Part shown: positions 25,462 to 34,593 of the stretch, in pieces
Layout of the letters: every line of letters begins with the position of its first letter
Position numbering within the stretch: the first letter of the stretch is position 1
NCBI RefSeq assembly: GCF_029581355.1
Contig: NZ_CP120849.1
Coordinates: 2,326,501-2,390,500, forward strand
DNA: 64,000 bases
Source: Parabacteroides chongii
Lineage (GTDB): Bacteria; Bacteroidota; Bacteroidia; Bacteroidales; Tannerellaceae
Direction: 5' to 3'
Notes under the pieces: model-generated
What the model was told of the DNA's origin: nothing
The model's database searches: none
What the model saw: only the letters and a program-made list of their open reading frames with translations
Made by a program: the position numbers and the translations under genes

Positions 25462-26667
25462 TCAATGTTTTAATTTTGCCAATATGACAATGTTATTATC
25501 GTTCTCATGAAGGGATTCTGCCAATACAGTCAGCTCTTGTTTCTTCTCTTCCGTCAACCGGTTGGATTTTAATGCTTTTTCCAGCATGTTTTTCAGATTT
25601 GCCGGTTCCATGTTTTTGTAAAAGTAACCGTTACAGAAAGAATAGATGGGCCAGTCTACTTCTATATCACCCAAAAAGTCGTTATACAAACGGAAGAAAG
25701 CTCCTTTTCCGGTCTTTTTATCAACAAGGTAATATCTGGGAGGCGAAGAAACAAAATTGTTGGCTGATTCTTGCACCGGGTAAGAGGCATCTCCCATATA
25801 ATGATTGGGAAGCTCAACATAACCATGCCAGGGGATAGGATCCTCATGGAAATTCAGGGTGAAGCAGGGGCGTAAACGGTTGTTTTGGAAATCGTAGTGG
25901 TACAGACTGTCTTCACGTGTAGGGATGATGCAAAGGATATTGACATCGAAAATACCGTCTATATTATTGTATGTGGTCACTTCATTGCTGTAATCCTGTG
26001 GTGCCTGGAGATGTCCGGGCTCTATAAAATTGATTCTGTTGCCCTGAAAATCCTGTGTCCAGGCTACAGCCGGTGTTCCAGGGAAAGGGAGTAAGACAAC
26101 GGCAACGGTAGATTCCTGCGTATTCACGTGAAAGGTTCCTTTCGGTGCTCTCAGGCAAAGAGGGATGGGAGGTAAAGGGGTACCTTCCAGGTCATAAACC
26201 AATATCTGAGCACTTTGCCAGGGTAGGATGTAGATACGGTTGTTCTTTTCATCCAGCTGGGCATCATATACATTCAGATATTCATTGGGACCTTGTCCGT
26301 AAGCTCCGATTGTAGTAAGGAATTTGCCTTTCCGGTCGAAGAGTTTGAACGGGTTCTGTTTCTTATTCCATATCAGTATGTAATTATCGGAAATAAGCAG
26401 ACGACTGTCGCTGACCAATGCTTCATCACGATTGTCCAGATGAATGATTTCTGCCTTCTCTGTCAGGAAACTGAGAGGTAAGCGTATGGAATCTGTCAAT
26501 AATTTCTGATCGCATGAAAGAACCTGATCGTCTCCGACTTGTACAAAGGTACCGACAACAGGCGAATTATCCAGTCCGTTGCTGAATGACGTGTGATTAC
26601 TGTTTTGACAGGATCCGGCTAATAACAGACAAAGTGAACCGATAATAAGATTTCCAAACTTCTCCAT
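25462..26667 (-). CDS. 6-bladed beta-propeller lipoprotein
   Basis: I place the start at the ATG at 26665-26667 (MEKFGNLIIGSLCLLLAGSC), giving 401 residues; the lipobox is LAGSC. Strand repeats typical of the Bacteroidetes 6-bladed propeller family are clear: LLISDNYILIWNKKQNPFKLFDRKGKFLTTIGAYGQGPNEY (with breaks), LDEKNNRIYILPWQSAQILVYDLEG, VNTQESTVAVVLLPFPG. The IGAYGQGPNEY motif recurs across the family. It probably recognises a ligand or partner at the envelope; no enzymatic residues are apparent. It is the first gene of a short operon with 24143-25456. Confidence 0.87.
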   Translation of the reverse strand: MEKFGNLIIGSLCLLLAGSCQNSNHTSFSNGLDNSPVVGTFVQVGDDQVLSCDQKLLTDSIRLPLSFLTEKAEIIHLDNRDEALVSDSRLLISDNYILIWNKKQNPFKLFDRKGKFLTTIGAYGQGPNEYLNVYDAQLDEKNNRIYILPWQSAQILVYDLEGTPLPPIPLCLRAPKGTFHVNTQESTVAVVLLPFPGTPAVAWTQDFQGNRINFIEPGHLQAPQDYSNEVTTYNNIDGIFDVNILCIIPTREDSLYHYDFQNNRLRPCFTLNFHEDPIPWHGYVELPNHYMGDASYPVQESANNFVSSPPRYYLVDKKTGKGAFFRLYNDFLGDIEVDWPIYSFCNGYFYKNMEPANLKNMLEKALKSNRLTEEKKQELTVLAESLHENDNNIVILAKLKH

Positions 26668-26694
26668 AATGTTGTTTTTTTGAATGATGTTGGG

Positions 26695-26702
26695 CAAATA
26701 TA
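26695..26702 (-). promoter_or_regulatory. -7 box of the propeller lipoprotein operon
   Basis: On the minus strand TATATTTG matches TAnnTTTG, 27 bp before the ATG at 26667. No good -33 box is visible. Confidence 0.45.
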
Positions 26703-26834
26703 TCCTTTAATATTGATAAAAGAGGAGAAAGCGTGTTGACATTTTAAAAGCTATATCTGGTCTTATCTTACTGATGAATAGGTATTTACTATTTTGTCGT
26801 AGATGAAAGGCATTGACATTTTTGTTCTCTTCTG

Positions 26835-28451
26835 TTAGAAAGCGTTCAAAATCTCATCCAGTGTTCGGTCTTCATCTTCCATTCCGAATTTTTCCCGTTT
26901 CATTCGTGCCTTTTTCTGACTGATCGCGGAAGGTGTGATATAATAGATGGATGCCAGGTCTTTTGTGCTGATACCGCTTTTCAGTAAACAGCAGAAAGCG
27001 ATATCTTTTGTTCTAAGCAGAGGGTAAGTTGTTTTCAGGCGTTCGGCAAAACCCGACCATATTTCATTGACGGTTTGGATCAGTTCATCTATTTCATCTG
27101 CAGTCAATCTCGATTTACTGTCTTCCGTATTCTCTTTTGTTTTGCCGGCAAGGGATGGAATCTTTTGAGAAGCAGAAAGACGACGGAACAGTTGTTCACG
27201 TAAAGCTGTAGCCCTTTCACGCAGGGATATCAATTCCCGTTCTCTTTCAAGCTGGGCAACCTGATTTTTCAATTTCTGTTCTTTGAGCTGCTGTTCACTG
27301 ATTATTTTCTTTTTCCGTAAACGGCTATAGATAATATACCAAAGGGTACAAGCTGTGATCAATATCAGGCATAAGGAGAGGAGGTAAATGTCTTGTTGTT
27401 TCTTTTTGAGTTTCAACTCATTATTCTCATTTTTCAATAGTTCTTCCTGATACCGTTGTTTCATTATTTCAGAATGGACTTCACCGGAGATGTTATTGAA
27501 GCTTTGTGAATAATTTTTCCAGGTATAGTATGTCTGTTCGCTTTTATTACCTTGTTCATATAGGTTGGCTTGTAGCTGATAAGCACGGGTGGCGATGTAA
27601 GGATTGGTGCTTTGTATGGCATTTTTCAGATACATTCCGGCAGAGTCTGTTTCTCCGGCAGCGATGTATATTTGTGCCTGTGCGAGCATATGGTATGGGT
27701 AGCTCGTACGTCTGTTGCTAAATTCTATGGCAGATTTCAGGGCGGCGGTAGCATTTTTAATATCCCCTTTTTCTTTCTCTATATCACTTATCTTTTCGTA
27801 AAAAAAGGCTGTTTGTTCGTTTGAGTTGGCTTCCAGGGATTTATCGATCGCTTTCCGGTAATAAATAAGAGCACTGTCCGTTTGTCCGGTGTATCGGTAA
27901 GCCTGTCCGATCTCTGCCAATACACTAGCCTTCTCCGGTGTTGAAATGAGAGCCGTATCTTGTAAAGATCGTACATGTTGTTGCAATGCCTGTTCCGGTT
28001 TATTATTATTCAGGCAAGAAATACCGCTATATTCATATAACCGGGTTCGTAATGAGGCATTGGGAGCAAATGGAATACCCCGAATAAAAAATGAGTCGGC
28101 ACGCGTATAGTCATTTGCCTGCATATTAATAAGTCCTGCCCAAAAACAAGCTTTGGAAGTGTTGATGGAATCATTATTGGCAATGAAAATATCAATAGTT
28201 TCCGATATCAGAGAGTCTGTCCGGTTTTTACTTCCTTTTTGTATTTCAGCAACAGTGTGATACAGGTTGTATTTTGCCTTCGGATAGTCGGCGAGGCGAT
28301 CAGGATTTTTGATCTTATGCAATAAGATCAATGTACTGTCCGGTTTCATGTTCAGATAACTTTCTGCCTGTTCTAACCAATAGTTTGTATCTCTGCCTGT
28401 GCAAGCGGAGAAAAATAGTATGATAATGAACGGCAGAAAGTTCTTTCTCAT
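26835..28451 (-). CDS. TPR-containing membrane regulator with C-terminal helix-turn-helix
   Basis: This 538-residue protein has a lipoprotein-like or signal N-terminus (MRKNFLPFIIILFFSACTG). About eight tetratricopeptide-type helical repeats span 30-320 (EIGQAYRYTGQTDSALIYYRKAI, ATAALKSAIEFSNRR, AAGETDSAGMYLKNAI). One transmembrane helix lies at about 355-378 (YLLSLCLILITACTLWYIIY). A charged coiled coil follows (about 380-430). The C-terminal domain (about 460-535) has YPLLRTKDIAFCCLLKSGISTKDLASIYYITPSAISQKKARMKR, split by one break, which resembles a LuxR/sigma region 4-like helix-turn-helix. This group is common in Bacteroides. It probably senses periplasmic signals through the TPR part and binds DNA in the cytoplasm. 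It lies next to the propeller lipoproteins on the same strand. Confidence 0.88.
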   Translation of the reverse strand: MRKNFLPFIIILFFSACTGRDTNYWLEQAESYLNMKPDSTLILLHKIKNPDRLADYPKAKYNLYHTVAEIQKGSKNRTDSLISETIDIFIANNDSINTSKACFWAGLINMQANDYTRADSFFIRGIPFAPNASLRTRLYEYSGISCLNNNKPEQALQQHVRSLQDTALISTPEKASVLAEIGQAYRYTGQTDSALIYYRKAIDKSLEANSNEQTAFFYEKISDIEKEKGDIKNATAALKSAIEFSNRRTSYPYHMLAQAQIYIAAGETDSAGMYLKNAIQSTNPYIATRAYQLQANLYEQGNKSEQTYYTWKNYSQSFNNISGEVHSEIMKQRYQEELLKNENNELKLKKKQQDIYLLSLCLILITACTLWYIIYSRLRKKKIISEQQLKEQKLKNQVAQLERERELISLRERATALREQLFRRLSASQKIPSLAGKTKENTEDSKSRLTADEIDELIQTVNEIWSGFAERLKTTYPLLRTKDIAFCCLLKSGISTKDLASIYYITPSAISQKKARMKREKFGMEDEDRTLDEILNAF

Positions 28452-28499
28452 GATATATTTCGGTTATTTGAAGCAAAAAAGCGAAGGGTAAATGTGCAG

Positions 28500-28600
28500 T
28501 TAAAATATAGTATGTTTAATTTTTTCTATAACTTCTTGAAATGCACTATTTTTTATGCGACTACATATCCTTACGACATCTCGTTCTGTATATCCTCCGA
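28500..28600 (-). pseudogene. Possible frameshifted C-terminal extension of the small gene at 28601-28819
   Basis: Directly after the stop of the small gene, the adjacent minus-strand frame reads QLIGGYTERDVVRICSRI, then about 17 more residues to KHTIF and a stop at 28500-28502. A one-base shift near 28605 would give a single protein of about 106 residues. The composition looks protein-like (amphipathic helix). Without homologues I cannot say which frame is ancestral. Confidence 0.35.
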
Positions 28601-28819
28601 TCAACTGACATATTTTTCGATCTGTTTTGCCATCGATCGTTTTGAGTTAGCAAAAAACTGTTTTTTTTCTTCTTCCAGTTCTTTTTTTTCTGTGTCTTCC
28701 TTTTCAGAACGAATTTTCCATCCCATCTTTTGGGCTAGAAACTCAAATATAGAAAATTCCGATTGGGGAATATCTACCCGTATACTTAATATGTTTCCAG
28801 TTGCTTTCATTTCGTTCAT
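28601..28819 (-). CDS. Small charged protein of unknown function, possibly antitoxin-like or frameshifted
   Basis: This 72-residue protein starts MNEMKATGNILSIRVDIPQS. It has a short beta-strand-like start, a helix (FSIFEFLAQKMGW) and a strongly charged coiled stretch rich in Glu and Lys. The layout recalls small antitoxins that pair a strand with a helical tail, but no toxin gene is adjacent. The reading frame may be cut short by a one-base shift (see 28500-28600). It lies between the TPR regulator and the S9 peptidase genes. Confidence 0.55.
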   Translation of the reverse strand: MNEMKATGNILSIRVDIPQSEFSIFEFLAQKMGWKIRSEKEDTEKKELEEEKKQFFANSKRSMAKQIEKYVS

Positions 28820-28891
28820 ATATCTATAATTACAAAGATATAAAGAATTTCTGAATCATTATATCTTTGTAATATAAAAGACTTGCATTTA

Positions 28892-31579
28892 TTAGTATCC
28901 TAATTTAAACTCCTGATCGACGGCAGGGATACCTTCGCTCATCCATTGCGGCATCGGCTGCTTGTTCAGGTAATGCTGGAAGAACTGGAACATACGTTTC
29001 TGGAAGTCGATACGGTTTGCCAATCGCATCGGCCAATGGATTTCACCGGTATAATTCAGCAACCAAACCGGTTTTTGCAGGCGCTTCAAGGCTACAAAAT
29101 ATTCGATTCCCTGATACCAGGGCACATGGCCATCATTGTCATTATGCATGATCAGGATAGGAGTTTCTACCTTATCCATGGTAAACAAAGGTGAATTCTC
29201 CATATATTGCAGCGGAGCATTCCATAAGGTTCCACCGATACGACTCTGTCCGTGTTCATACTGGAAAGAACGGTTCAGACCTGATCCCCAGCGTATTCCG
29301 CCGTATGCACTGAACATATTCACAACGGGAGCACCTGACTCTATGGCTGAGAACAGGTTCGTGCGGGTAGCCAGGTAAGCGACCTGGTATCCTCCCCAGC
29401 TATGTCCCTGTGCACCGATTCCTTTTTCATTAACATAACCTTTGGCAATCAATGACGTGATTCCCGGCATAACACAGTTGAAACAGCTTTCTCCCGGATA
29501 ACCGTCTACATAACGTACATCCGGATTGAAGATGATGTACCCGTTACTGGTATAGAAATGATAATCGATTGTGGAACGATGAGGTTCCGGCATATGATAG
29601 GCGTAAAGCGTTTCCGAATTACGTTCGTAGAAATTGACGATTACCGGATATTTCTTTGCCGGATCGAAATCAGCCGGTTTATAGACAACGCCTTCCAGTG
29701 GAACACCATCCAGTGAAATCCAGGAAACGAGTTCTGCCGTACCCCAGTTCAGTTGCTCCTGTTGTTCTCCTCCATGTGTCAGTTGGACAGACTTCTTGAA
29801 GCTCAGATCGGATAACCGTACATCCGGATATTGTTCGAATGTCTCTGACGTGTAAATTACCGCATCTGCATTTTTAGCCTTGACCGGAGTTTTCAGCATA
29901 AAGTTGCCGGCCAGTAATGTCTTAGGTGCAGCCGGTGCTGAAAGGGTTACATGGTAATAGCCCGAACCTTTTGTTTTTTCGTTGAAAGCCAGTAATAACT
30001 GCGGCTTTTTCGTATCGATGAATTTTTGTTCTTTATCCAATTGTATCAAACGGTAAGACAATTGCTCTTTCCGTCCGTTGACGGTAAGGTTGACTGCCGG
30101 CACTTGTGCCGAAGGATCGAATTTCCAGATATCGTAACGGTCATATAGCAAGATATTGCGATCATCGGTTGTCCATCCGGCAAGGCCGTGCGGAGATGGA
30201 TAGTCCGGAACATCGTTGTCTTCATCCCATGCTGCAAATGTAGCGGGAGTGGTGAGGCGGTATTCTTTTCCGTTTTCCATCGAATACGTATACCAGGAAC
30301 TGTCTTGCACACAGTACCAGTAGGCATAAGTTCCTTTCGGAGAAAGGCGCATATTCGTGTTTGCCGCTTCCTTGATCTGTTTGCGGTCTCCTGTTTCCAA
30401 ATTGATCGTGTATATGTCATAACGGCTTCTGCCTTCCCACATTTGTTCAGTTGCATAGGGTAAATTGGTTGACAATAAGGCGATTGTAGCATTGCCTTCA
30501 TCGTCAGTCAGCAAATTCGGGATTTTTTTATCGGCAAGCTGGAATAACTTGTTGCTGTTGATATTATACACTGCGGCATACGTTTTTTTCAAGTCTTTTT
30601 GCTTGTTGTATACCTGTTGCGTATATTGGATATCTTCATCCCATTTCCATATCTGTACGTTTGGATAGTTATCATCCAGTCGGGTGGTGTCTTTTTGCAA
30701 TGGGGCTGGTGCCGTACCGAAGAAAATGCGTTCGGAATTTTTAGAAAAACGCAGATTTCCGTTTCCGCTGATCACCCAACCGGCAGGAAGGAAAGCCGCC
30801 TTTTTGTCTGCAACTAAACGTGCAGGAGCATTGTTCTCAGCCAGATAGAGTGAATATAATGTATTTGTGGAATCTTTGTCCGGGCAATGAAGAAAAGCAA
30901 TCTTACTTCCTGTTTCATTGAATGTTATTTGAGAGAAAACACCTTTCCCCTCGAAAATCAGGGAACTGCCTTTGTCGGGAGTATATGTACATACGGTTGA
31001 ATCAGTCGAATAATACAAGACATTGCTTTTCCTGGCAAAGCCAAACTCATTTACATCGGAGAACGATATTTCTTTACTTCCGTCCAACGCACGGACATGC
31101 AATACGGTATCCGATTTACTGCTCCGTTTGTAAGCGATCCAATCAGCACTTTCTGATAGTTTGTATGATTTCAGGGAATCGATTGTCTCTTTTTTCTCCG
31201 GAAGATTGAAGATAATCAATTCGTCCGAAGGCATATCTGCTTCTTTTGTCTTTTTCAGTTTCAGAGCTTCCACTTTTTCCAGTTCCGGCTTTTTTGTAAC
31301 TAGCAGGTATTTGGATGAGGCGGAAAATTCGGCATGACCTGCCGGAAGAAAAGAGGCTGTCATTTCTCCTTTGGCGTTGTAGACGAAGATACTGGCATCC
31401 CCCCTCCAGGGTTCCATTTTACAGGCAACCCATTTCCCGTCGTGGGATATAGCCTGTTCTGTAATGCGTTTCCAGCTAACCATTTCGTCGAATGTCATTG
31501 CCTTTTTGGTCTCCTGCGCAGAGAGTGTGCAATAAGCATTCAGGCAGATTAAAAATGCCAATTGTTTCAGATTCCTCAT
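28892..31579 (-). CDS. Secreted S9-family (prolyl oligopeptidase-type) serine peptidase
   Basis: I place the start at the ATG at 31577-31579 (MRNLKQLAFLICLNAYCTLSAQ), giving 895 residues with a signal peptide ending LSAQ. Residues to about 600 form a beta-propeller-like substrate gate (IFVYNAKGEMTASFLP, IWKWDEDI, DIYTINLETGDRKQI). The C-terminal alpha/beta hydrolase domain has the nucleophile motif GHSWGG (Ser near 727), an Asp in MHNDNDGHVPWYQG (near 810) and a His in GEIHWP (near 842). It probably cleaves dipeptides or oligopeptides in the periplasm. It is monocistronic, with no obvious link to its neighbours. Confidence 0.92.
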   Translation of the reverse strand: MRNLKQLAFLICLNAYCTLSAQETKKAMTFDEMVSWKRITEQAISHDGKWVACKMEPWRGDASIFVYNAKGEMTASFLPAGHAEFSASSKYLLVTKKPELEKVEALKLKKTKEADMPSDELIIFNLPEKKETIDSLKSYKLSESADWIAYKRSSKSDTVLHVRALDGSKEISFSDVNEFGFARKSNVLYYSTDSTVCTYTPDKGSSLIFEGKGVFSQITFNETGSKIAFLHCPDKDSTNTLYSLYLAENNAPARLVADKKAAFLPAGWVISGNGNLRFSKNSERIFFGTAPAPLQKDTTRLDDNYPNVQIWKWDEDIQYTQQVYNKQKDLKKTYAAVYNINSNKLFQLADKKIPNLLTDDEGNATIALLSTNLPYATEQMWEGRSRYDIYTINLETGDRKQIKEAANTNMRLSPKGTYAYWYCVQDSSWYTYSMENGKEYRLTTPATFAAWDEDNDVPDYPSPHGLAGWTTDDRNILLYDRYDIWKFDPSAQVPAVNLTVNGRKEQLSYRLIQLDKEQKFIDTKKPQLLLAFNEKTKGSGYYHVTLSAPAAPKTLLAGNFMLKTPVKAKNADAVIYTSETFEQYPDVRLSDLSFKKSVQLTHGGEQQEQLNWGTAELVSWISLDGVPLEGVVYKPADFDPAKKYPVIVNFYERNSETLYAYHMPEPHRSTIDYHFYTSNGYIIFNPDVRYVDGYPGESCFNCVMPGITSLIAKGYVNEKGIGAQGHSWGGYQVAYLATRTNLFSAIESGAPVVNMFSAYGGIRWGSGLNRSFQYEHGQSRIGGTLWNAPLQYMENSPLFTMDKVETPILIMHNDNDGHVPWYQGIEYFVALKRLQKPVWLLNYTGEIHWPMRLANRIDFQKRMFQFFQHYLNKQPMPQWMSEGIPAVDQEFKLGY

Positions 31580-31664
31580 ATGATCGATTAAGTGTGTTAT
31601 GTTTATGAAATGCAATATTACGAGTTTTTTATAAAAGGATATGTCTTGAATGAAATGAAAGTTC

Positions 31665-31672
31665 TATATTTG
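31665..31672 (+). promoter_or_regulatory. -7 box upstream of the MntA/HepT pair
   Basis: TATATTTG matches TAnnTTTG and lies 19 bp before the ATG at 31691. The nearest TTG (31646-31648) is only 16 bp upstream, so the -33 element is doubtful. Confidence 0.4.
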
Positions 31673-31690
31673 TATAAATAAGATTCTTTT

Positions 31691-31984
31691 ATGAAGACAA
31701 AAACAGAGTATCTGGCAATACTGAAGCAATTTAAGGAAAAGGCCGCAGATAAATATGGCATTCTTAAAATAGGCATTTTCGGTTCTGTCGCGCGTGATGA
31801 ACAAACGGCCGATAGCGATTTGGATGTCTGTATAGAGGTAAAAGTACCCGATGCTTTTGTTTTGGTTGATATTCGTGATGAATTGGAGCAACTATGTAAA
31901 TGTAAAGTGGATTTGGTTCGTTTAAGAGCAGGTATGAGTCACTTATTCCAAAAAAATATTGAACGGGATGGAATTTTTGCATAA
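31691..31984 (+). CDS. MntA-type minimal nucleotidyltransferase (antitoxin of a HepT/MntA pair)
   Basis: This 97-residue protein has the pol-beta nucleotidyltransferase signature GSVAR (Gly31-Ser32) followed by DSDLDV with the catalytic Asp43 and Asp45. Its third acidic strand is VDLV near residue 75. In characterised pairs MntA neutralises the HepT RNase by adding AMP to a tyrosine next to its active site. The gene overlaps the HepT start by 17 nt, the usual order and coupling. Catalytic residues are intact, so the antidote is probably functional. It is cytoplasmic. Confidence 0.9.
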   Translation: MKTKTEYLAILKQFKEKAADKYGILKIGIFGSVARDEQTADSDLDVCIEVKVPDAFVLVDIRDELEQLCKCKVDLVRLRAGMSHLFQKNIERDGIFA

Positions 31985-32354
31985 AGAAGAAATAATCGAA
32001 CTATTAGAATATGTAAGCCAAATTGCGGAAAAGATTATTAAGCGTACGGCTGCCATAGAATCCGTTGATGATTTCTTATTGTCTGATAGTGGGATGGAGA
32101 AGATGGATGCAGCATGCATGCTAATGCAAGTGATAGGCGAAAACTTAAAAACTGTGGATAATAAAACAGAGCATAAGTTGTTAAATCAATATCCTGAAGT
32201 TTCATGGAAAGGGGCGATTGGCATGCGAGATTTTATATCTCATCATTATGTTGGAGTTGATCCTGATATTATTTTTGTGACAATTAAACAACGAATGCCA
32301 ACCTTACTAAATGCTGTAAACCATATAATAAAAGATTTGAAGGAAAATAATTAA
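31968..32354 (+). CDS. HepT-like ribonuclease toxin (DUF86)
   Basis: I place the start at the ATG at 31968 (MEFLHKEEIIELLEYV), giving 128 residues; a TTG at 31959 is possible. The all-helical HEPN fold carries the toxin motif R-x4-H-x-Y as RDFISHHY, containing the catalytic Arg and His and the Tyr that MntA modifies. The preceding MDAACMLMQVIGENLKT helix is typical of the family. It is a metal-independent RNase, held in check by the nucleotidyltransferase encoded just upstream. A strong terminator follows, so the pair is a self-contained unit inserted between two minus-strand genes. Confidence 0.9.
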   Translation: MEFLHKEEIIELLEYVSQIAEKIIKRTAAIESVDDFLLSDSGMEKMDAACMLMQVIGENLKTVDNKTEHKLLNQYPEVSWKGAIGMRDFISHHYVGVDPDIIFVTIKQRMPTLLNAVNHIIKDLKENN

Positions 32355-32355
32355 T

Positions 32356-32396
32356 AAAAAAGAGAAGAATGTAAATGAGGCATTCTTCTCTTTTTT
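32356..32396. terminator. Strong bidirectional terminator
   Basis: AAAAAAGAGAAGAATG (32356-32371) pairs perfectly with CATTCTTCTCTTTTTT (32381-32396). A/T runs on both sides serve the converging HepT and thioredoxin genes. Confidence 0.88.
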
Positions 32397-32403
32397 ATAG
32401 ATA

Positions 32404-34344
32404 TTATTTTTTCAATTCATCCTCGATCATCTCTTTCATCTTCTCTACTCCCATAAAACCTACCTGGAAATGAACCGGTGTTCCGTCTTTTGACAGAACC
32501 ATATAAGAAGGTACGCCATTGATACCGAATTTCTTTCCCCAGAAATCCCATTGATCAGAAGTTACGCGGTAGTGTTCACCTTTAATATCCGGGATCATCT
32601 GTTCCCAGGCTCCTTTAGGCGAATTTTCTCCGGCAAGATAGAGGAATACGACGTCTTTCCCCTCGAATTCTTTCTTTACAGGCTCTGATTGCTCCATAGC
32701 CATACGACAAGGGCCGCACCACGTTGCCCAGAAATCAACGAATACAACTTTTCCACGGTAAGGGGTTGTAATGGCATTGAATAATTCTTCTGCAGGGATA
32801 TCGGCGATATTAACCCGGTCGACTGTATAACCGGATTTCTTTTTGTTTTCTTCGATAGTCTGCTTGAGCTTGTTATTCATCGTTGTCAGTATGTTTTTAA
32901 TGACAGGAGATATCTCATCCGCCTGAGCCAGTTCTTCGTCGGTGAGCGGTTTAAATTCCTGGATAGGACGTGCCAGTTTTTGAGCTGCTATCAGGTCGAA
33001 CAGGATGCCTTTGTCTGTGCCCATTAATTTGGCAAGATCTGCTGTATTGTCCGGGAATTCTTTTGTTCCTTCCGGAAGAGGCTGTCCGGAGATGTTTGCA
33101 TACTGGAGGCTTCTTATAATGTTACTGTAATAAGAAGCATATAATCCGATGGGATCGTTAGGAACCAGGCGCGGAACAAAGTCATAATATTCGGCAGTGA
33201 TAACCGGTTGTACGAATCCAACGGCTGCCGAGTCACGCGGAATATTGTTGGCTCTCCGGTAGGCATATTCCAATACATAATACCCCATTAATTGCATAGC
33301 TGTCTCCATATCGGCATTCAGCACAAGGATCTTACGGTATGCATCGCTGATATGCGGATATTTATCGAGTTCTTTCAGGCCTTTCTCTCTACGGTCCAGC
33401 CAGTATTGTTTGTACTGATCGATGTTCATGGTAGCTACATCCTTAAACATTTGATCGTAATCTTCCTGCGAACTGATACCTACCGGCAGACCACGCAGCG
33501 GACTATTGCATACTTCATTGTTTAATGCTGCCAGAGCACCGCTGAAATAGTACTTTTCTCCTGATGACGGTTTATCTTTCTGTAATTTTGATTGTGCACG
33601 GCATATCTCGGGGAAGTTTATTTCAACAGAAGTCGTTTCTCCCGGTTTCAGGTAGACCGGAGCCTGCATGAAATTGGCAGATATATTAACCACTGAGATA
33701 TGGTTAAGAGGCAGTTCCAATGTAAAATCACCCTTATTGTCTACCGATATTTTATTTTCATCCACATCACCGGTCACCGGGTTATAAGCCCATGTAGATC
33801 CCTGTAATTTCATTTCCGGGCGGAAGCCTGCGATATGGCCTTTAAGAGTGGCGATACCGGATTTCAGTTCCGGAGTTTCCAAAACAGGAGACTCTTTCGG
33901 GTTCTTTTTGCCTGCAAGAGGTGAAAAAGCCGGTTTCCCATCCAAATGGATTCCCCAGATGCTGAATGCTCCTTCGAATTCTCCTTCGGTAAAATCGACA
34001 ATTGTTGTATTTTCAGGTAGCGGTGGGAAGATCATCTGGAAAGAATATGTCCCCGATTCCGGCATCCATATTTCTTTATCCGGCTCCATACCAATACCCG
34101 ACAGAAGTTTGTATTGTTTTCCGTCGGCTTGCAGATAGCTGTCTTTAGCGATTTTTATCCAGTTGTGGGGACGATAAAAAGCGTCGATATAGACTGTTGT
34201 TGCCGTGTCGCTTAATACGATCTTTTGAATTTCGATAGAAGTGGAACTCCATGCGTCAAATGCCGGTAATTCTACTACTCTTTCTTTTGCTTGTATCGTT
34301 GTACAATAAAGGAGTACAATGAGTAATGATAGGATTTGCTTCAT
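32404..34344 (-). CDS. Secreted TlpA-like thioredoxin-fold protein with long N-terminal region
   Basis: This 646-residue protein has a signal peptide (MKQILSLLIVLLYCTTIQAKE). Residues 25-480 are unrecognised: an N-terminal beta-rich part (TTVYIDAFYRPHNWIKIA) and a later mostly helical part. A thioredoxin/TlpA domain covers about 505-640, with the redox motif WATWCGPCRMAMEQ, FLYLAGENSPKGAW and the cis-Pro motif GVPSYMVL. It is predicted periplasmic, reducing or monitoring disulfides; such fusions are common in Bacteroides. A palindromic operator-like site lies 78 bp upstream. The second thioredoxin-like gene here (39494) is a different subtype. Confidence 0.9.
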   Translation of the reverse strand: MKQILSLLIVLLYCTTIQAKERVVELPAFDAWSSTSIEIQKIVLSDTATTVYIDAFYRPHNWIKIAKDSYLQADGKQYKLLSGIGMEPDKEIWMPESGTYSFQMIFPPLPENTTIVDFTEGEFEGAFSIWGIHLDGKPAFSPLAGKKNPKESPVLETPELKSGIATLKGHIAGFRPEMKLQGSTWAYNPVTGDVDENKISVDNKGDFTLELPLNHISVVNISANFMQAPVYLKPGETTSVEINFPEICRAQSKLQKDKPSSGEKYYFSGALAALNNEVCNSPLRGLPVGISSQEDYDQMFKDVATMNIDQYKQYWLDRREKGLKELDKYPHISDAYRKILVLNADMETAMQLMGYYVLEYAYRRANNIPRDSAAVGFVQPVITAEYYDFVPRLVPNDPIGLYASYYSNIIRSLQYANISGQPLPEGTKEFPDNTADLAKLMGTDKGILFDLIAAQKLARPIQEFKPLTDEELAQADEISPVIKNILTTMNNKLKQTIEENKKKSGYTVDRVNIADIPAEELFNAITTPYRGKVVFVDFWATWCGPCRMAMEQSEPVKKEFEGKDVVFLYLAGENSPKGAWEQMIPDIKGEHYRVTSDQWDFWGKKFGINGVPSYMVLSKDGTPVHFQVGFMGVEKMKEMIEDELKK

Positions 34345-34421
34345 ACCTGTAGAATTTAATTTGTGTTTAAAATAGTATGTTTAATGTTTTTGATCGGAAA
34401 TATATGTATATAAAACTGTAA

Positions 34422-34438
34422 ATCGTAATAATTACGAT
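34422..34438. promoter_or_regulatory. 17-bp palindrome ATCGTAAT-A-ATTACGAT
   Basis: Perfect 8-bp arms lie about 78 bp upstream of the start at 34344, with a further half-site ATCGTA at 34442-34447. This looks like a binding site for a dimeric regulator. Confidence 0.5.
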
Positions 34439-34539
34439 GAAATCGTAGATAAATAACATTTGTTGTCAGAGCATGCCCCCATTTTAATATATGGAAACTT
34501 TTCCACTTCCGATATTATATGATATCGTTTAAGCATCAT

Positions 34540-34569
34540 GTGCCGATGTAACATAAAATACATCGGCAC
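34540..34569. terminator. Strong hairpin downstream of the ATPase gene
   Basis: GTGCCGATGTA (34540-34550) pairs perfectly with TACATCGGCAC (34559-34569), 25 nt after the ATPase stop (34594). The T run lies on the plus side only, so intrinsic termination on the minus strand is less certain. Confidence 0.55.
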
Positions 34570-34593
34570 ACGGTTTTTCTTTGTTTTTAAAGA

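Noticed and set aside
22692..26667. Single three-gene operon of lipoproteins
   Set aside because: A good terminator (24099-24148) and a promoter (24033-24063) lie between the second and third genes, so the last is probably transcribed separately.
31646..31672. Complete promoter with TTG and TATATTTG for the MntA gene
   Set aside because: The spacer is only 16 bp, short of the usual 19-21, so only the -7 box is reported.
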